Notes: generated by a model from the letters alone, not told the origin. Shown: positions 1 to 7,709, numbered from the stretch's first letter. The stretch is DNA of 64,000 nt from Emticicia fluvialis (GCF_024793945.1 NZ_JANUSD010000009.1:62001-126000), one strand, 5' to 3'. Numbers and translations are program-made.

Positions 1-308
1 ATACGCTTGACGTATTCCCTTGCCATGGTGTTGGTGGTATGGTTGGTATGGTTATGACAGGTATTTTTGCCAGCAAAGGTGTTAACAGCGCCGTAGTTGA
101 CGAAGGATTGTTCTTTGGTACATCAAAACTATTTGTTAATCACATGATTGCGCTAGTAGTAGTTTCGGTGTTTGCATTTGCCATGTCTTTTGTTCTTTTG
201 AAAATTACTGATTTAATTCTTCCACTACGTGTGAGCGAGTCTGACGAAAAAGAAGGTCTTGACATCAGCCAACACGATGAGTCTCTTCTTGAGGCTGCTG
301 GTGCGTAA
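1..308 (+). CDS. amt: Ammonium transporter, C-terminal part (cut by window edge)
   Basis: This is the last ~102 residues of an ammonium channel of the Amt/MEP/Rh family, an inner-membrane protein that conducts NH4+/NH3. The reading frame is open from base 3, and before the first in-frame ATG (39) it encodes DVFPCHGVGG, the signature of a late Amt membrane helix. Two hydrophobic helices follow, then a polar tail of about 30 residues rich in D/E and S, which is the usual cytoplasmic C-terminus. No PII (glnK) gene follows; the next features are hairpins and unrelated genes on the other strand. Both glutamine synthetases of the window lie within 15 kb, which fits a nitrogen-assimilation neighbourhood. 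The 5' part lies outside the window, so nothing can be said about its promoter. Confidence 0.93.
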   Translation, partial: TLDVFPCHGVGGMVGMVMTGIFASKGVNSAVVDEGLFFGTSKLFVNHMIALVVVSVFAFAMSFVLLKITDLILPLRVSESDEKEGLDISQHDESLLEAAGA

Positions 309-340
309 GCAATTAAACGCAGAAGATATACCCAATATGT

Positions 341-389
341 AACAAAATCACAATTGCGGGTTAAACCGTACTTTTATTGTGGTTTTGTT
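341..389 (+). other. Imperfect long hairpin after amt
   Basis: aacaaaatcacaat (341-354) can pair with attgtggttttgtt (376-389) over 14 bp with one G-U pair. The 21-nt loop contains a second small inverted repeat (ggt/acc). It lies between the amt stop and a clear terminator. It could be a 3'-UTR structure that stabilises the mRNA or a first, weaker terminator; the sequence does not decide. Confidence 0.45.
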
Positions 390-403
390 GTACTCCATAA
401 GTT

Positions 404-436
404 AAAATGCCCGCTACATTAGTGGGCATTTTCTTT
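404..436 (+). terminator. Rho-independent terminator of amt
   Basis: A 12-bp stem (404-415 with 421-432, one G-U pair) with a 5-nt loop is built around aaaatgccc/gggcatttt and followed by a T-rich stretch. It lies about 95 nt past the amt stop codon, so amt is probably the last gene of its transcript. Confidence 0.85.
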
Positions 437-490
437 TATATAGGTTTTCGTTGTTAATCTAATTGCCGGTTGGTAGAGGAATGACATAAG

Positions 491-537
491 AAAAGGAACC
501 TCAACATCACATCTATCTGCAAGTTGAGATTCCTTTA
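491..537 (-). terminator. Terminator after the 558-965 lipoprotein gene
   Basis: Stem 492-505 with 523-536 pairs 13 of 14 positions around a 17-nt loop. On the minus strand it is followed by a TTTTCTT run, so it fits termination of the minus-strand lipoprotein gene whose stop is about 20 nt upstream. It may also act on the plus strand as a back-up for amt. Confidence 0.75.
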
Positions 538-557
538 TAAAAGAATAGTTCCTTTTT

Positions 558-965
558 TTATTTTACCCTTATGTATTTACTTCTGCTCTCTGCACTTCCA
601 ATAACCAGTACTTTTGAATCTAATTGATAAATTGTCCATTGTGGGCCGGTTACACAACTCATATTCGGACAATTTTTAAGGTCAGAGAAGAAAATGGTGT
701 TGTCTTTAACAACGTATTTGTTACCTGCGCTACAGCATTCTGCTCCGGGTTTACCATCACGTAAAAACGCACCACTGGTTTTAAATTCTATATTGGGTAT
801 GGCCATTAAAGTATTAATGGTTACCCATTTACCCCATTTACCATTTTCTTTTTGTTGCATTTCATAAGTGGGCGACCATTCGCCGATTAATTTCTTAGGT
901 GAAATGTCTGACTTACAAGATAATAAGCCAATGGTAAAGCCCAGAGCAACAACCAGTTTTTTCAT
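558..965 (-). CDS. Cysteine-rich small lipoprotein, copy 1
   Basis: Predicted 135-residue lipoprotein of unknown function. Residues 1-16 are a short signal peptide and C17 follows LLS, a lipobox. The mature part begins with LIGEW, reminiscent of the G-x-W start of lipocalin-like domains, and is predicted mainly beta. Its strongest features are shared with the next gene: the block FLRDGKxGAECCSAGNK and a C-P-x-x-S-C pair further on. The two genes lie head to tail with 29 nt between them and appear to be a tandem duplication, identical at roughly half of the aligned positions. Four cysteines are conserved between them, which suggests disulfides in the periplasm or a metal site. I do not recognise a characterised family; a lipocalin-like or META-like stress lipoprotein is a guess. 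Confidence 0.8.
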   Translation of the reverse strand: MKKLVVALGFTIGLLSCKSDISPKKLIGEWSPTYEMQQKENGKWGKWVTINTLMAIPNIEFKTSGAFLRDGKPGAECCSAGNKYVVKDNTIFFSDLKNCPNMSCVTGPQWTIYQLDSKVLVIGSAESRSKYIRVK

Positions 966-994
966 ATAAAGTAAAATTAGGGAAAGGGGCTAAA

Positions 995-1408
995 TTATTT
1001 TGCTCTTGAGTACTTGACACGGGTGCCGCAGCTTTCAACAACCAGTGTATCGGTATCCAGGCGCGGAATTCCCCATTCTGAGCAAGGCATACAGCTTGCG
1101 TAAGGGCAGCTTTTCAGGTCTGAAAAAATTATCTTTTCGTTTACTACAGTAAATTTATTTCCGGCAGAGCAGCATTCTGCGCCGTCTTTGCCGTCGCGCA
1201 GGAAACGGCCGTTAGCCGTGAACTCTATTGGAGCGATAGCGGCAAAGGTTGAGATGTATTGCCACCGGCTCCAGGAGCCATCGGTAGTTTTGGTCTGGAT
1301 CTGGTAGGTGTGGTTCCATTTACCAACCAGTTTTTCAGGCACAACAGCATCTTTTTGACAAGCCGCAAAAGCAAAGGCGAATACGAAAATTTTTATAAAT
1401 GTTTTCAT
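995..1408 (-). CDS. Cysteine-rich small lipoprotein, copy 2
   Basis: Predicted 137-residue lipoprotein paralogous to the gene just downstream. The signal peptide ends in FAAC with the lipid-modified cysteine at residue 17. The mature part has LVGKW near its start, the shared FLRDGKxGAECCSAGNK block and the C-P-x-x-S-C pair. It also has two further cysteines (in MPCSEW and ESCGT) that copy 1 lacks. It is the first gene of the pair, and both probably come from one transcript ending at the hairpin near 491-537. Function is unknown; the doubled gene and conserved cysteine pattern argue that both copies are under selection. Confidence 0.8.
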   Translation of the reverse strand: MKTFIKIFVFAFAFAACQKDAVVPEKLVGKWNHTYQIQTKTTDGSWSRWQYISTFAAIAPIEFTANGRFLRDGKDGAECCSAGNKFTVVNEKIIFSDLKSCPYASCMPCSEWGIPRLDTDTLVVESCGTRVKYSRAK

Positions 1409-1494
1409 TTAATTAGGTTATTTACCTGAATGATGCTTTAGCGGCAAAAAACGTTGGAATAGAAGTAAAATTTTTATAGCCAGCGTTTTACATT

Positions 1495-1532
1495 AAAACA
1501 AGTCACCCGGTTGATTGAGGTTGCCTTGTTTT
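1495..1532 (-). terminator. Possible weak terminator after the M28 peptidase gene
   Basis: aaaacaag (1495-1502) pairs with cttgtttt (1525-1532) just beyond the stop of the minus-strand peptidase gene. The stem is AT-rich, the loop is 22 nt and the T run is short, so this is only a weak terminator candidate. Confidence 0.35.
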
Positions 1533-1539
1533 GTAAATA

Positions 1540-2904
1540 CTATTCACCGGCATTTCTTAAACCAACTCTTGGCAGCACCGGTAAACTCTCATTACCGTCT
1601 TCGCTAACGGCCTGCACTGCAAAAAAGTAGTTATCTTTAGAGTAAGGCAGCGTAATTTTTACATCTGTGGTAAAGAATTTTTTCTGCCAGTAGGGCATGG
1701 CGGTTTCGCGCATTAAAACGTAGTATCCTTTTACCTTACCGGTTTTTGAAGCTTTCCAGCGTAAACTGGTTGAATTACCCAGGCCTCGCACATCAAGAAT
1801 TACATCTTCCGGCATCGATGGTGACTTTGCCATATTGGCCAGAGTTGCAGCATTAATGGCTGTGTTTTTGCGAAGGTATTCAAAATCCATGTATCGGGCA
1901 TGATCGCCAATTTCAATGCCTTTTTCAATGCGTAAATCCTGATGCTGACGCAAAAAATTCTCGTTCATTTCAGAAAGACGCACAGCAGCAAAGCCTTTGT
2001 TCACAAACGGGGTATGGTCACCACCGCGTAAGAAACGATCGTTTCTGTATATCATTACCACTTCCAGGTTATCAACGTATCGTTCACCTACTTCTTTTAC
2101 ATAACGCGCCAGCTGGCGGGCTTTACCGTCATTCTCTACCCCATACTGTCTGATTGCCCCCACCTTTTTATCCATCTCAAAGGCCGGTAAACCCTCGCTG
2201 AAAACCCGCAGACGTGTATTGTCTATTATATTGGTTTCATTGCTGTGGTTTGAACCCATGATGTCGTTATTGAGCACGCCTTCAATATTCCAGTTTTCGG
2301 CAACTGCTTTTTCAGCCAGATGATTAGCGCCCAAAAGCCCTTGTTCTTCGCCGCTCACGGTTACGAATATAATAGTTGCCGGAAATTTCGACTTTGCCAT
2401 TACCCGGGCCAGTTCAATAACGGCAACGGTTCCACTGCCGTCATCATTAGCGCCGGGTGCGTCAGCTTCGCGGTTCATTACATCTGTAACACGGCTGTCT
2501 ATATGGCCGCTTACAATAAAAATCCGGTTGTCGGTGGGGTCGGTGCCTTTTAATGTGGCCATTACATTGCCAATTTCAATGGTTTTATCAACACGTTTAC
2601 CATCGGGCTGGAGCGTCCAGGTATCAATATAAGCGGTCATACGGCCATCTGATTGCCTGGCAAATTCCTGAAACTTACTTAAAACCCACCTACGGGCGGC
2701 CCCAATACCCTGTTTGTTGTCGGTAGTGGTTGATAGCGTGCTTCTGGTGCCAAAACTTACCAGTTTGTCGATATATGCTTTCAGGCTATCGCTTGAAACC
2801 TGATTGACGATTGCCTCAATTTGTGGGTCGCGGTTAATGATTTTCTGAGCTGACAGTTGAGAAGAGATAATGATGAAGTTGATTGCCAGGAGTACTTTTT
2901 TCAT
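1540..2904 (-). CDS. Exported M28-family zinc metallopeptidase
   Basis: A 454-residue secreted peptidase of family M28, related to di-zinc aminopeptidases. Residues 1-19 form a signal peptide ending LSAQ. The metal and catalytic residues are visible in order: H134 and D136 in SGHIDS, D154 in GANDDGSG, the E186-E187 pair in SGEEQG, D214 in NNDIMG and H297 in GGDHTPF. The last ~80 residues form a small fibronectin-like beta domain often found at the end of secreted M28 enzymes. The protein probably releases amino acids from peptides in the periplasm or at the surface. A TATTTTTG box on the minus strand at 2940-2933 is a candidate -7 promoter element, although no well-spaced -33 box is seen. It is transcribed alone, away from the lipoprotein pair. 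Confidence 0.92.
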   Translation of the reverse strand: MKKVLLAINFIIISSQLSAQKIINRDPQIEAIVNQVSSDSLKAYIDKLVSFGTRSTLSTTTDNKQGIGAARRWVLSKFQEFARQSDGRMTAYIDTWTLQPDGKRVDKTIEIGNVMATLKGTDPTDNRIFIVSGHIDSRVTDVMNREADAPGANDDGSGTVAVIELARVMAKSKFPATIIFVTVSGEEQGLLGANHLAEKAVAENWNIEGVLNNDIMGSNHSNETNIIDNTRLRVFSEGLPAFEMDKKVGAIRQYGVENDGKARQLARYVKEVGERYVDNLEVVMIYRNDRFLRGGDHTPFVNKGFAAVRLSEMNENFLRQHQDLRIEKGIEIGDHARYMDFEYLRKNTAINAATLANMAKSPSMPEDVILDVRGLGNSTSLRWKASKTGKVKGYYVLMRETAMPYWQKKFFTTDVKITLPYSKDNYFFAVQAVSEDGNESLPVLPRVGLRNAGE

Positions 2905-3089
2905 AGATATGTTTTGATTAGATGTCTCTAAACAAAAATACTAAACAATTGGCAGATGAAAACAACCACGCAAAAAGATTTAGACACAAACAGACAGTTT
3001 GTAGAGTAAGTTGAGGAATTATGGATTGAAGAAGGCTATCATTCATTATACCGACTAAAGTCGGCGGTATAGTTACGAATTAAACAAAA

Positions 3090-3117
3090 AAGGATGCTTC
3101 GGTTAAGAAACATCCTT
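3090..3117 (-). terminator. Terminator of mtaB
   Basis: aaggatg (3090-3096) pairs with catcctt (3111-3117). On the minus strand the stem is followed by six T residues, about 20 nt after the mtaB stop codon. A second, weaker hairpin (taccgac/gtcggcggta, near 3047-3071) follows it. Confidence 0.7.
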
Positions 3118-3138
3118 AAATATAACTAATAAATAGAT

Positions 3139-4467
3139 TTAAGCATGAACCAGCTCCTCGTATGTTTCTTCTACTTCAACCAGCATTTCTTCGTTTATTG
3201 CAACCAGATTAACTTTTTTGGTCTCGTTGATTAGCAATGGGTCATATTTGGCAACTACACGTACATAGTTTTCAGTAAAGCCCTGCATCAAGCCGTTTTC
3301 AACATCTTCCTCAAACAATACCGTAAAAGACTTGCTTAATTGCTGCTCGTAGAAAAAGCGTCTTTTCTTATCAGACAGGATATGCAGCATTTTGGAGCGT
3401 TCAGCTCTTTTGCTGGCAGGTACAACGGGTTTAATACTCAAGGCGGTTGTATTAGGGCGCTCTGAGTAAGTAAAAACGTGCAGGTAACTAATATCTAAAT
3501 CGTTTAAGAACTGGTAGGTAGTCAGAAACTCCTCGTCAGTTTCGCCCGGGTGGCCTACAATTACATCAACTCCAATACAACAATCAGGCATCAACTCTTT
3601 AATTTTCGTTACCCTGTCGGCATATAATTCTCTTTTGTACCGGCGGCGCATCAACCCTAATACTTTGTTGGAGCCAGACTGCAAAGGAATATGAAAATGC
3701 GGTACAAAACGTTTTGATTGCGCCACAAACTCAATGATTTCATCAGTAAGCAAATTTGGCTCGATGCTGGAAATCCTGAATCTTTCAATACCTTCTACTT
3801 CGTCCAGTGCTTTGATCAGTTCCAGAAAAGTTTCTTTTCTTTCATCATGCTGCAGGCCGAAATCACCGATGTTTACACCCGTAAGCACAATTTCTTTTAC
3901 ACCACTATTGGCAATTTCACAGGCCGCTTTCAATACATTCTGAATTGTATCTGAGCGGCTTTTGCCTCTGGCCAGTGGAATAGTGCAATAAGCGCAAGGA
4001 TAATCGCAGCCATCCTGCACTTTCAGAAAAGTACGGGTACGGTCATTTAATGAATAAGAAGTATGGTAATCAATGGCTTCTTCAATATTTGAATTATATA
4101 CTTTTGCGCTTGCCTGTTTAGGCTCTTTTACAAAATCGCCGATGATATCAATAAGCCTGAATTTTTCAGCAGCGCCCAGCACCGCATCTACGCCCTCAAT
4201 TTCAGAAATTTCCTTTGGTTTAAGCTGGGCATAGCAACCTATAATAGCTACGTAGCCATCCGGGTTTATTTTATTGGCTTCCTTAACTATCTTTTTGCAC
4301 TTCTTGTCTGCGTTTTCGGTAACCGAGCAGGTATTAATTATAAAAATATCAGGTTGTTGGTTGAACTCAACTTTCTGATACCCCCGCTCTTCAAACATCC
4401 GGCCGATGGTTGAGGTTTCAGAATAATTAAGTTTACAACCTAACGTATAAAACGCTACTTTCTTCAT
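3139..4467 (-). CDS. mtaB: tRNA (t6A37-C2) methylthiotransferase MtaB
   Basis: A radical-SAM methylthiotransferase of the MiaB/RimO/MtaB family, 442 residues from the chosen start. It adds a methylthio group to N6-threonylcarbamoyladenosine at position 37 of tRNAs reading ANN codons. The N-terminal UPF0004 domain shows conserved cysteines in TLGCKLN, INTCSV and IIGCYA, which hold one 4Fe-4S cluster. The radical-SAM CxxxCxxC motif appears as GCDYPCAYC. The C-terminal ~65 residues are the TRAM RNA-binding domain. TLGCKLN and the overall length favour MtaB over MiaB. The reading frame extends upstream to a TTG at 4542, but the ATG at 4467 begins right at the family N-terminus, so I use it. The window's Sua5/YciO protein (46.6 kb) belongs to the family that makes the t6A precursor. 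Confidence 0.93.
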   Translation of the reverse strand: MKKVAFYTLGCKLNYSETSTIGRMFEERGYQKVEFNQQPDIFIINTCSVTENADKKCKKIVKEANKINPDGYVAIIGCYAQLKPKEISEIEGVDAVLGAAEKFRLIDIIGDFVKEPKQASAKVYNSNIEEAIDYHTSYSLNDRTRTFLKVQDGCDYPCAYCTIPLARGKSRSDTIQNVLKAACEIANSGVKEIVLTGVNIGDFGLQHDERKETFLELIKALDEVEGIERFRISSIEPNLLTDEIIEFVAQSKRFVPHFHIPLQSGSNKVLGLMRRRYKRELYADRVTKIKELMPDCCIGVDVIVGHPGETDEEFLTTYQFLNDLDISYLHVFTYSERPNTTALSIKPVVPASKRAERSKMLHILSDKKRRFFYEQQLSKSFTVLFEEDVENGLMQGFTENYVRVVAKYDPLLINETKKVNLVAINEEMLVEVEETYEELVHA

Positions 4468-4573
4468 ATATTCAAATTTCTGTGCAAATTTAATTAAAAT
4501 TAATAGATTTGTCTCTATATCATTGAAAACCAATGGAATCAATACTACCGACCCAAAAAATCAATGCTTTTTT

Positions 4574-5062
4574 ATGCTAAAAAGTTCAAGACTCAACTTT
4601 CTGAAAATTAACGAATCGTGCGTTGACCTATTTACAGATGCACAGTTTACTTACCCGGTAATGAAATACATAACTGGCCACGCTTTAACCAAAGAGGAAG
4701 CCATTGAAAGATACCTGAAATTTACCGATGAGCCCATTGCCGGTAACTATTTTGTACTGGATGCTGCCAGTGGCCAGACAATCGGTCTAGCCAAGCTGGC
4801 GGTCGAATCGCCGGGTGTGGTTGAAATTGGCTACAGTCTTTTTGAAGATTACTGGGGCAAGGGATTAGCCTCTGAAATGGCGCAGGCATTAATGGATTAT
4901 GCCCTGGAAACCCTGAAACCTGAAAAAATAATTGGTTTTGTAGACAGCCGGAACAGGGCATCGGTGAGGATATTGGAAAAAGTGGGATTAACTTTAGAAA
5001 GCGAAGTGAAAGAGCGGCAGGGTGGAAATGTGTGGTTGTTTTCAAAAACCATTGCCTATTAA
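4574..5062 (+). CDS. GNAT-family N-acetyltransferase (RimJ/RimL type)
   Basis: A 162-residue acetyl-CoA-dependent N-acetyltransferase of the GNAT fold. The core EIGYSLFEDYWGKGLASEMAQ carries the acetyl-CoA binding turn (WGKGLAS), and VDSRNRASVRILEKVGL is the typical C-terminal RimJ/RimL block. The substrate is unknown: ribosomal protein N-termini, amino acids or small molecules are all possible. The open frame starts at a TTG at 4523, but the ATG at 4574 gives a normal GNAT N-terminus (LKSSRLNF) and is used here. It is divergent from mtaB with 106 nt between starts, and converges with the type II glutamine synthetase across a shared hairpin. Confidence 0.88.
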   Translation: MLKSSRLNFLKINESCVDLFTDAQFTYPVMKYITGHALTKEEAIERYLKFTDEPIAGNYFVLDAASGQTIGLAKLAVESPGVVEIGYSLFEDYWGKGLASEMAQALMDYALETLKPEKIIGFVDSRNRASVRILEKVGLTLESEVKERQGGNVWLFSKTIAY

Positions 5063-5100
5063 AAAACAAAAACCCCATCAAAATATAATGGGGCTTTGTA
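5061..5100. terminator. Shared terminator between GNAT and GSII
   Basis: ccccat (5073-5078) pairs with atgggg (5088-5093). On the minus strand the stem is followed by tttttgtttttt, a strong tail suited to ending the glutamine synthetase transcript. The plus-strand tail is weaker. Confidence 0.7.
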
Positions 5101-5124
5101 AACAAAATATTATTCGAAAAAGTC

Positions 5125-6141
5125 TTATACTTCTGCAGTCTTAACGGTTTTGATAATACGCGCAGCCACTTTGTATGGATCTGCCGCTGAGTTTGGACGA
5201 CGGTCTTCCAACCAGCCTTTCCAACCTTTCTGAACCGCTGCAATCGGGATACGGATAGACGCACCGCGGTCAGACACACCGTAAGAGAATTTGTCAATTG
5301 ATTGTGTTTCGTGCTTACCAGTTAAACGAAGGTGGTTATCGGCACCGTAAACAGCAATGTGTTCTTTCACAAATGGAGCGAACGCCTGACATATAATATC
5401 GTAAGTTTCTTTTTTGCCTGCAGTTCTCAAGATAGTATTTGAGAAGTTTGCGTGCATACCAGAACCATTCCAGTCTGTTGCGCCTAGTGGCTTACAATGC
5501 CAGTTAATTGCAACATTATATTTTTCACCTAATCTTTCTAGAAAATAACGTGCAATCCAGGTTTCGTCACCTGCTTGTTTTGCACCTTTTGCAAATACCT
5601 GGAACTCCCATTGTCCGGCAGCTACCTCAGCGTTGATACCTTCAACGTTCAAACCAGCTTGCAGACAAATTTCCAAGTGTTCTTCAATGATTTCACGACC
5701 GAAAGCGTTGTTAGCGCCAACCGAGCAATAATACTGGCCTTGCGGAGCAGGGTAGCCGTTTACAGGGAAGCCTAAGGGTTTGTTGGTTTCCGGATTCCAC
5801 AAGAAATACTCTTGCTCAAAACCGAACCAGAAATCGTTATCGTCATCTTCAATAGTAGCACGACCGTTTGACTCATGAGGAGTACCATCGGCGTTCAATA
5901 CTTCGCACATTACTAAATAACCAGTTCCCAGACGAGCAGGGTCAGGACAAATGAAAACGGGTTTCAATAAACAGTCAGACGAACCACCAGGAGCTTGTTC
6001 AGTAGAAGAGCCATCGAAAGACCACATATCACAATCTTCCAATTTGCCACTGAAATTCTTTTCTATTTTGGTTTTGCTGCGAAGGCTTTGAGTTGGTTTG
6101 TAACCGTCAAGCCAGATGTACTCTAATTTAGCTACTGACAT
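5125..6141 (-). CDS. glnII: Glutamine synthetase, type II (eukaryote-like)
   Basis: A 338-residue glutamine synthetase of the GSII class, which condenses glutamate, ammonia and ATP to glutamine in the cytoplasm. The length is far below GSI (~470) and GSIII (~730) and matches GSII (~340-370). The N-terminus EYIWLDGYKPTQSLRSKTK and the SFDGSST motif of the beta-grasp domain are diagnostic of GSII. The catalytic domain shows FGFEQEYF (metal-binding glutamates), NWHCKPLGATDWNGSGMHANFS, DNHLRLTGKHET and the C-terminal DRGASIRIP/DRRPNSAADPY block. There is no GSI-type adenylylation loop, so control is probably transcriptional. It is a single-gene unit ending in a strong hairpin. The upstream block 6164-6202 recurs in front of the type III enzyme at 12.9 kb. 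Confidence 0.95.
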   Translation of the reverse strand: MSVAKLEYIWLDGYKPTQSLRSKTKIEKNFSGKLEDCDMWSFDGSSTEQAPGGSSDCLLKPVFICPDPARLGTGYLVMCEVLNADGTPHESNGRATIEDDDNDFWFGFEQEYFLWNPETNKPLGFPVNGYPAPQGQYYCSVGANNAFGREIIEEHLEICLQAGLNVEGINAEVAAGQWEFQVFAKGAKQAGDETWIARYFLERLGEKYNVAINWHCKPLGATDWNGSGMHANFSNTILRTAGKKETYDIICQAFAPFVKEHIAVYGADNHLRLTGKHETQSIDKFSYGVSDRGASIRIPIAAVQKGWKGWLEDRRPNSAADPYKVAARIIKTVKTAEV

Positions 6142-6163
6142 TGTTGTAATTTTTTAAGATGTA

Positions 6164-6202
6164 TCGGTTATTGATCAAAGAATATGTTACAAATATAAAT
6201 GC
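6164..6202. promoter_or_regulatory. Candidate operator upstream of GSII (block shared with GSIII)
   Basis: TTATTGATCAAAG (6168-6180) contains the palindrome TTGATCAA and is followed by GTTA and ATAAATGC blocks. The same blocks in the same order occur upstream of the type III glutamine synthetase at 12871-12900. Here the core is 27-39 nt upstream of the minus-strand start codon. Inference: a binding site for a common nitrogen regulator. Confidence 0.45.
6190..6197 (-). promoter_or_regulatory. Candidate -7 box of the GSII promoter
   Basis: On the minus strand this reads TATATTTG, an exact match to TAnnTTTG. No TTTG-type -33 box is seen at the expected distance, which would be consistent with a promoter that needs an activator. 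The start of transcription would then fall inside or next to the TTGATCAA palindrome. Confidence 0.4.
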
Positions 6203-6631
6203 AAAAAACAATATAAGATTCTTTAAACAGCAATTATTTTAGTGAAAAATTTTATTTTCTTTAAAAAATGCAATTAATTATAGAAATATTAAGATTGCCT
6301 TGGTTTATAATAATTCTTTGAGTGTGATTATGTTGTAAATCTACTAATTTTAATGATACATCAATCATTTTTGAAACCTATTTTTGACGAAATAACAAAA
6401 AAAATATAAATATTGGCCTCAAATTGCACTAATATTTTTCAAAATTGCATTTTTATCGGATTTCATTTTTCTAAGAAACACTAGTGAAGATACTTTGGCT
6501 GCAATAAGTATAAATACTCACAGGTGAAACGCAACTTTATGAGGTTTTGGCGGTAAAAAATAGAATACTTTGAGAGGTATGCACAAACAGAAAATAATTA
6601 TTTAGACCAGTTCCAAATAGTTTTAATTTTA

Positions 6632-6663
6632 TTTGGATTTATTCTAAACAGCACCTAATTTTG
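6632..6663 (+). promoter_or_regulatory. Bacteroidota-type promoter of the 6703 gene
   Basis: TTTG (6632-6635), 20 nt, then TAATTTTG (6656-6663) match the -33/-7 consensus TTTG and TAnnTTTG. Transcription would start near 6670, giving a leader of about 33 nt. Confidence 0.6.
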
Positions 6664-6702
6664 TAGTGTAATATTTTTACAGTCAATCAGAGTTTTGAAG
6701 AA

Positions 6703-7068
6703 ATGGAAAAACTGAACGTGCCGGAAAGAATGAAAGCGGAGCTGCATAAAACAAATAAAGGGATTGTTTGGCAATGTGACCTGACTAACAGGATTTTTGT
6801 TGAGTTTGGAGGAATGACCACAGCATTTAAAATTCATAATTTTATAAATTTTAAACGGCTGGTTGACAGCATTAATATTATAGATAAACTATACGATTTA
6901 TCTGACGAGGCCGACTTCGACATCATTGAGGCACCTAATACTAATCATACATTTACACTACACCTTTGTGACCTTATCCACCTGAGAGAGTTATTGTCTG
7001 GTGCCAAGTTTGCCTTATATGTTAATTCATTTCTGATTGAATTGCTGGGCGATTATGAAGTTGTTTAA
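6703..7068 (+). CDS. Small conserved-looking protein of unknown function
   Basis: A 121-residue cytoplasmic protein without signal peptide or membrane segment. The central part, IVWQCDLTNRIFVEFGGMTTAFKIHNFINF, recalls a family of short Bacteroidota proteins (DUF6686-like) in which a C-x-x-C zinc knuckle precedes 'FG'. Here only one of those cysteines remains, so the resemblance is tentative and a zinc site is unlikely. The remainder is mostly helical and acidic. It has its own good promoter at 6632-6663, and a long AT-rich palindrome (atttagat/atctaaat, 7079-7097) follows the stop codon, so it is likely a single-gene unit. It sits just upstream of ferritin on the same strand but has a separate promoter-like box between. 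Function unknown. Confidence 0.75.
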   Translation: MEKLNVPERMKAELHKTNKGIVWQCDLTNRIFVEFGGMTTAFKIHNFINFKRLVDSINIIDKLYDLSDEADFDIIEAPNTNHTFTLHLCDLIHLRELLSGAKFALYVNSFLIELLGDYEVV

Positions 7069-7154
7069 TCTTCTCTATATTTAGATTATATCTAAATTTT
7101 ACCTTTTCGGGCTTTCATTTGAACAATTACGGTTTTCTGATTGTAATATTGTCA

Positions 7155-7162
7155 TACATTTG
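7155..7162 (+). promoter_or_regulatory. Candidate -7 box of the ferritin promoter
   Basis: TACATTTG matches TAnnTTTG exactly and lies 22 nt before the ferritin ATG. The -33 position holds only a weak TTTTC, so the promoter may depend on an activator or be regulated by iron. Confidence 0.45.
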
Positions 7163-7184
7163 AATAAACAATATTATTTATACT

Positions 7185-7709
7185 ATGAAAGACCTGGTTA
7201 GACTTCGTACGTCTCTTAAAGAAGAAATTGAAACCGCATTAAATGCGCAGATAAAAATGGAAGCTGAGGCTTCTGCCAAATATTTGTCGATGGGCTCATG
7301 GTGTGAGCGCAATGGCTACATTAAAAGCGCCGAATACCTGTATCGCCAGTCGAACGAAGAGCGCGAGCACATGCTGAAAATTTTCCATTACGTAGCATCT
7401 GTAGGCGGAACAGCCATCAGCCCTGCCGTTGAAACGCCGCAATTAGAGTGGGGGACTTTCCAGAGTGTGTTTGAAGCTGCCTTACAAAGCGAGATTAACG
7501 TAACGCATACTATCAATAAACTGGTTACCAAATGCCGTAATGCCGAAGATTACGCCACTGAGAATTTCTTACAATGGTTTGTAAAAGAACAAATTGAAGA
7601 AGAAGCCAACGCCCGCCGTGCCCTTGAACTGTTTGATGTGATTGGTACTGACGGCACCGGATTGTTTGTAGTTGATAAAGAAATAGGAAAAATAGGCACA
7701 GAAGAATAA
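7185..7709 (+). CDS. ftnA: Non-heme ferritin (iron storage)
   Basis: A 174-residue bacterial ferritin that oxidises Fe2+ and stores it inside a 24-subunit shell in the cytoplasm. By alignment with E. coli FtnA the ferroxidase residues are E26 (in KMEAEA), E59 and H62 (in NEEREHM), E103 (in QSEINVT) and Q136 (in EQIEEE), so the di-iron centre is complete. There is no heme-binding methionine arrangement of bacterioferritin. It has its own -7-like box and a strong terminator, so it is monocistronic. The C-terminal ~15 residues (after GTDGTG) are a short polar tail. Confidence 0.95.
   Translation: MKDLVRLRTSLKEEIETALNAQIKMEAEASAKYLSMGSWCERNGYIKSAEYLYRQSNEEREHMLKIFHYVASVGGTAISPAVETPQLEWGTFQSVFEAALQSEINVTHTINKLVTKCRNAEDYATENFLQWFVKEQIEEEANARRALELFDVIGTDGTGLFVVDKEIGKIGTEE

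Larger units (their letters stand above)
6142..6702. other. AT-rich intergenic region (561 nt) between GSII and the small gene
   Basis: No open frame with gene-like features was found here. It holds the putative GSII control region at its left end and a promoter for the 6703 gene at its right end. A 12-bp inverted repeat, aaaaatgcaatt (6264-6275) and aattgcattttt (6443-6454), flanks the middle, and a third partial copy of aattgca lies at 6421. Base composition is strongly AT-rich, so short repeats may be chance. Confidence 0.5.

Noticed and set aside
4468..4542. 25-residue N-terminal extension of MtaB from a TTG
   Set aside because: The ATG at 4467 starts exactly at the conserved family N-terminus, and the extension is not homologous to anything recognised.
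4722..5297. 191-codon minus-strand frame across the GNAT and GSII ends
   Set aside because: It overlaps two well-supported genes and a terminator; the translation has no recognisable domain.
6655..6837. 60-codon minus-strand frame opposite the 6703 gene
   Set aside because: It covers the promoter and start of a better-supported gene and has no signal of its own.
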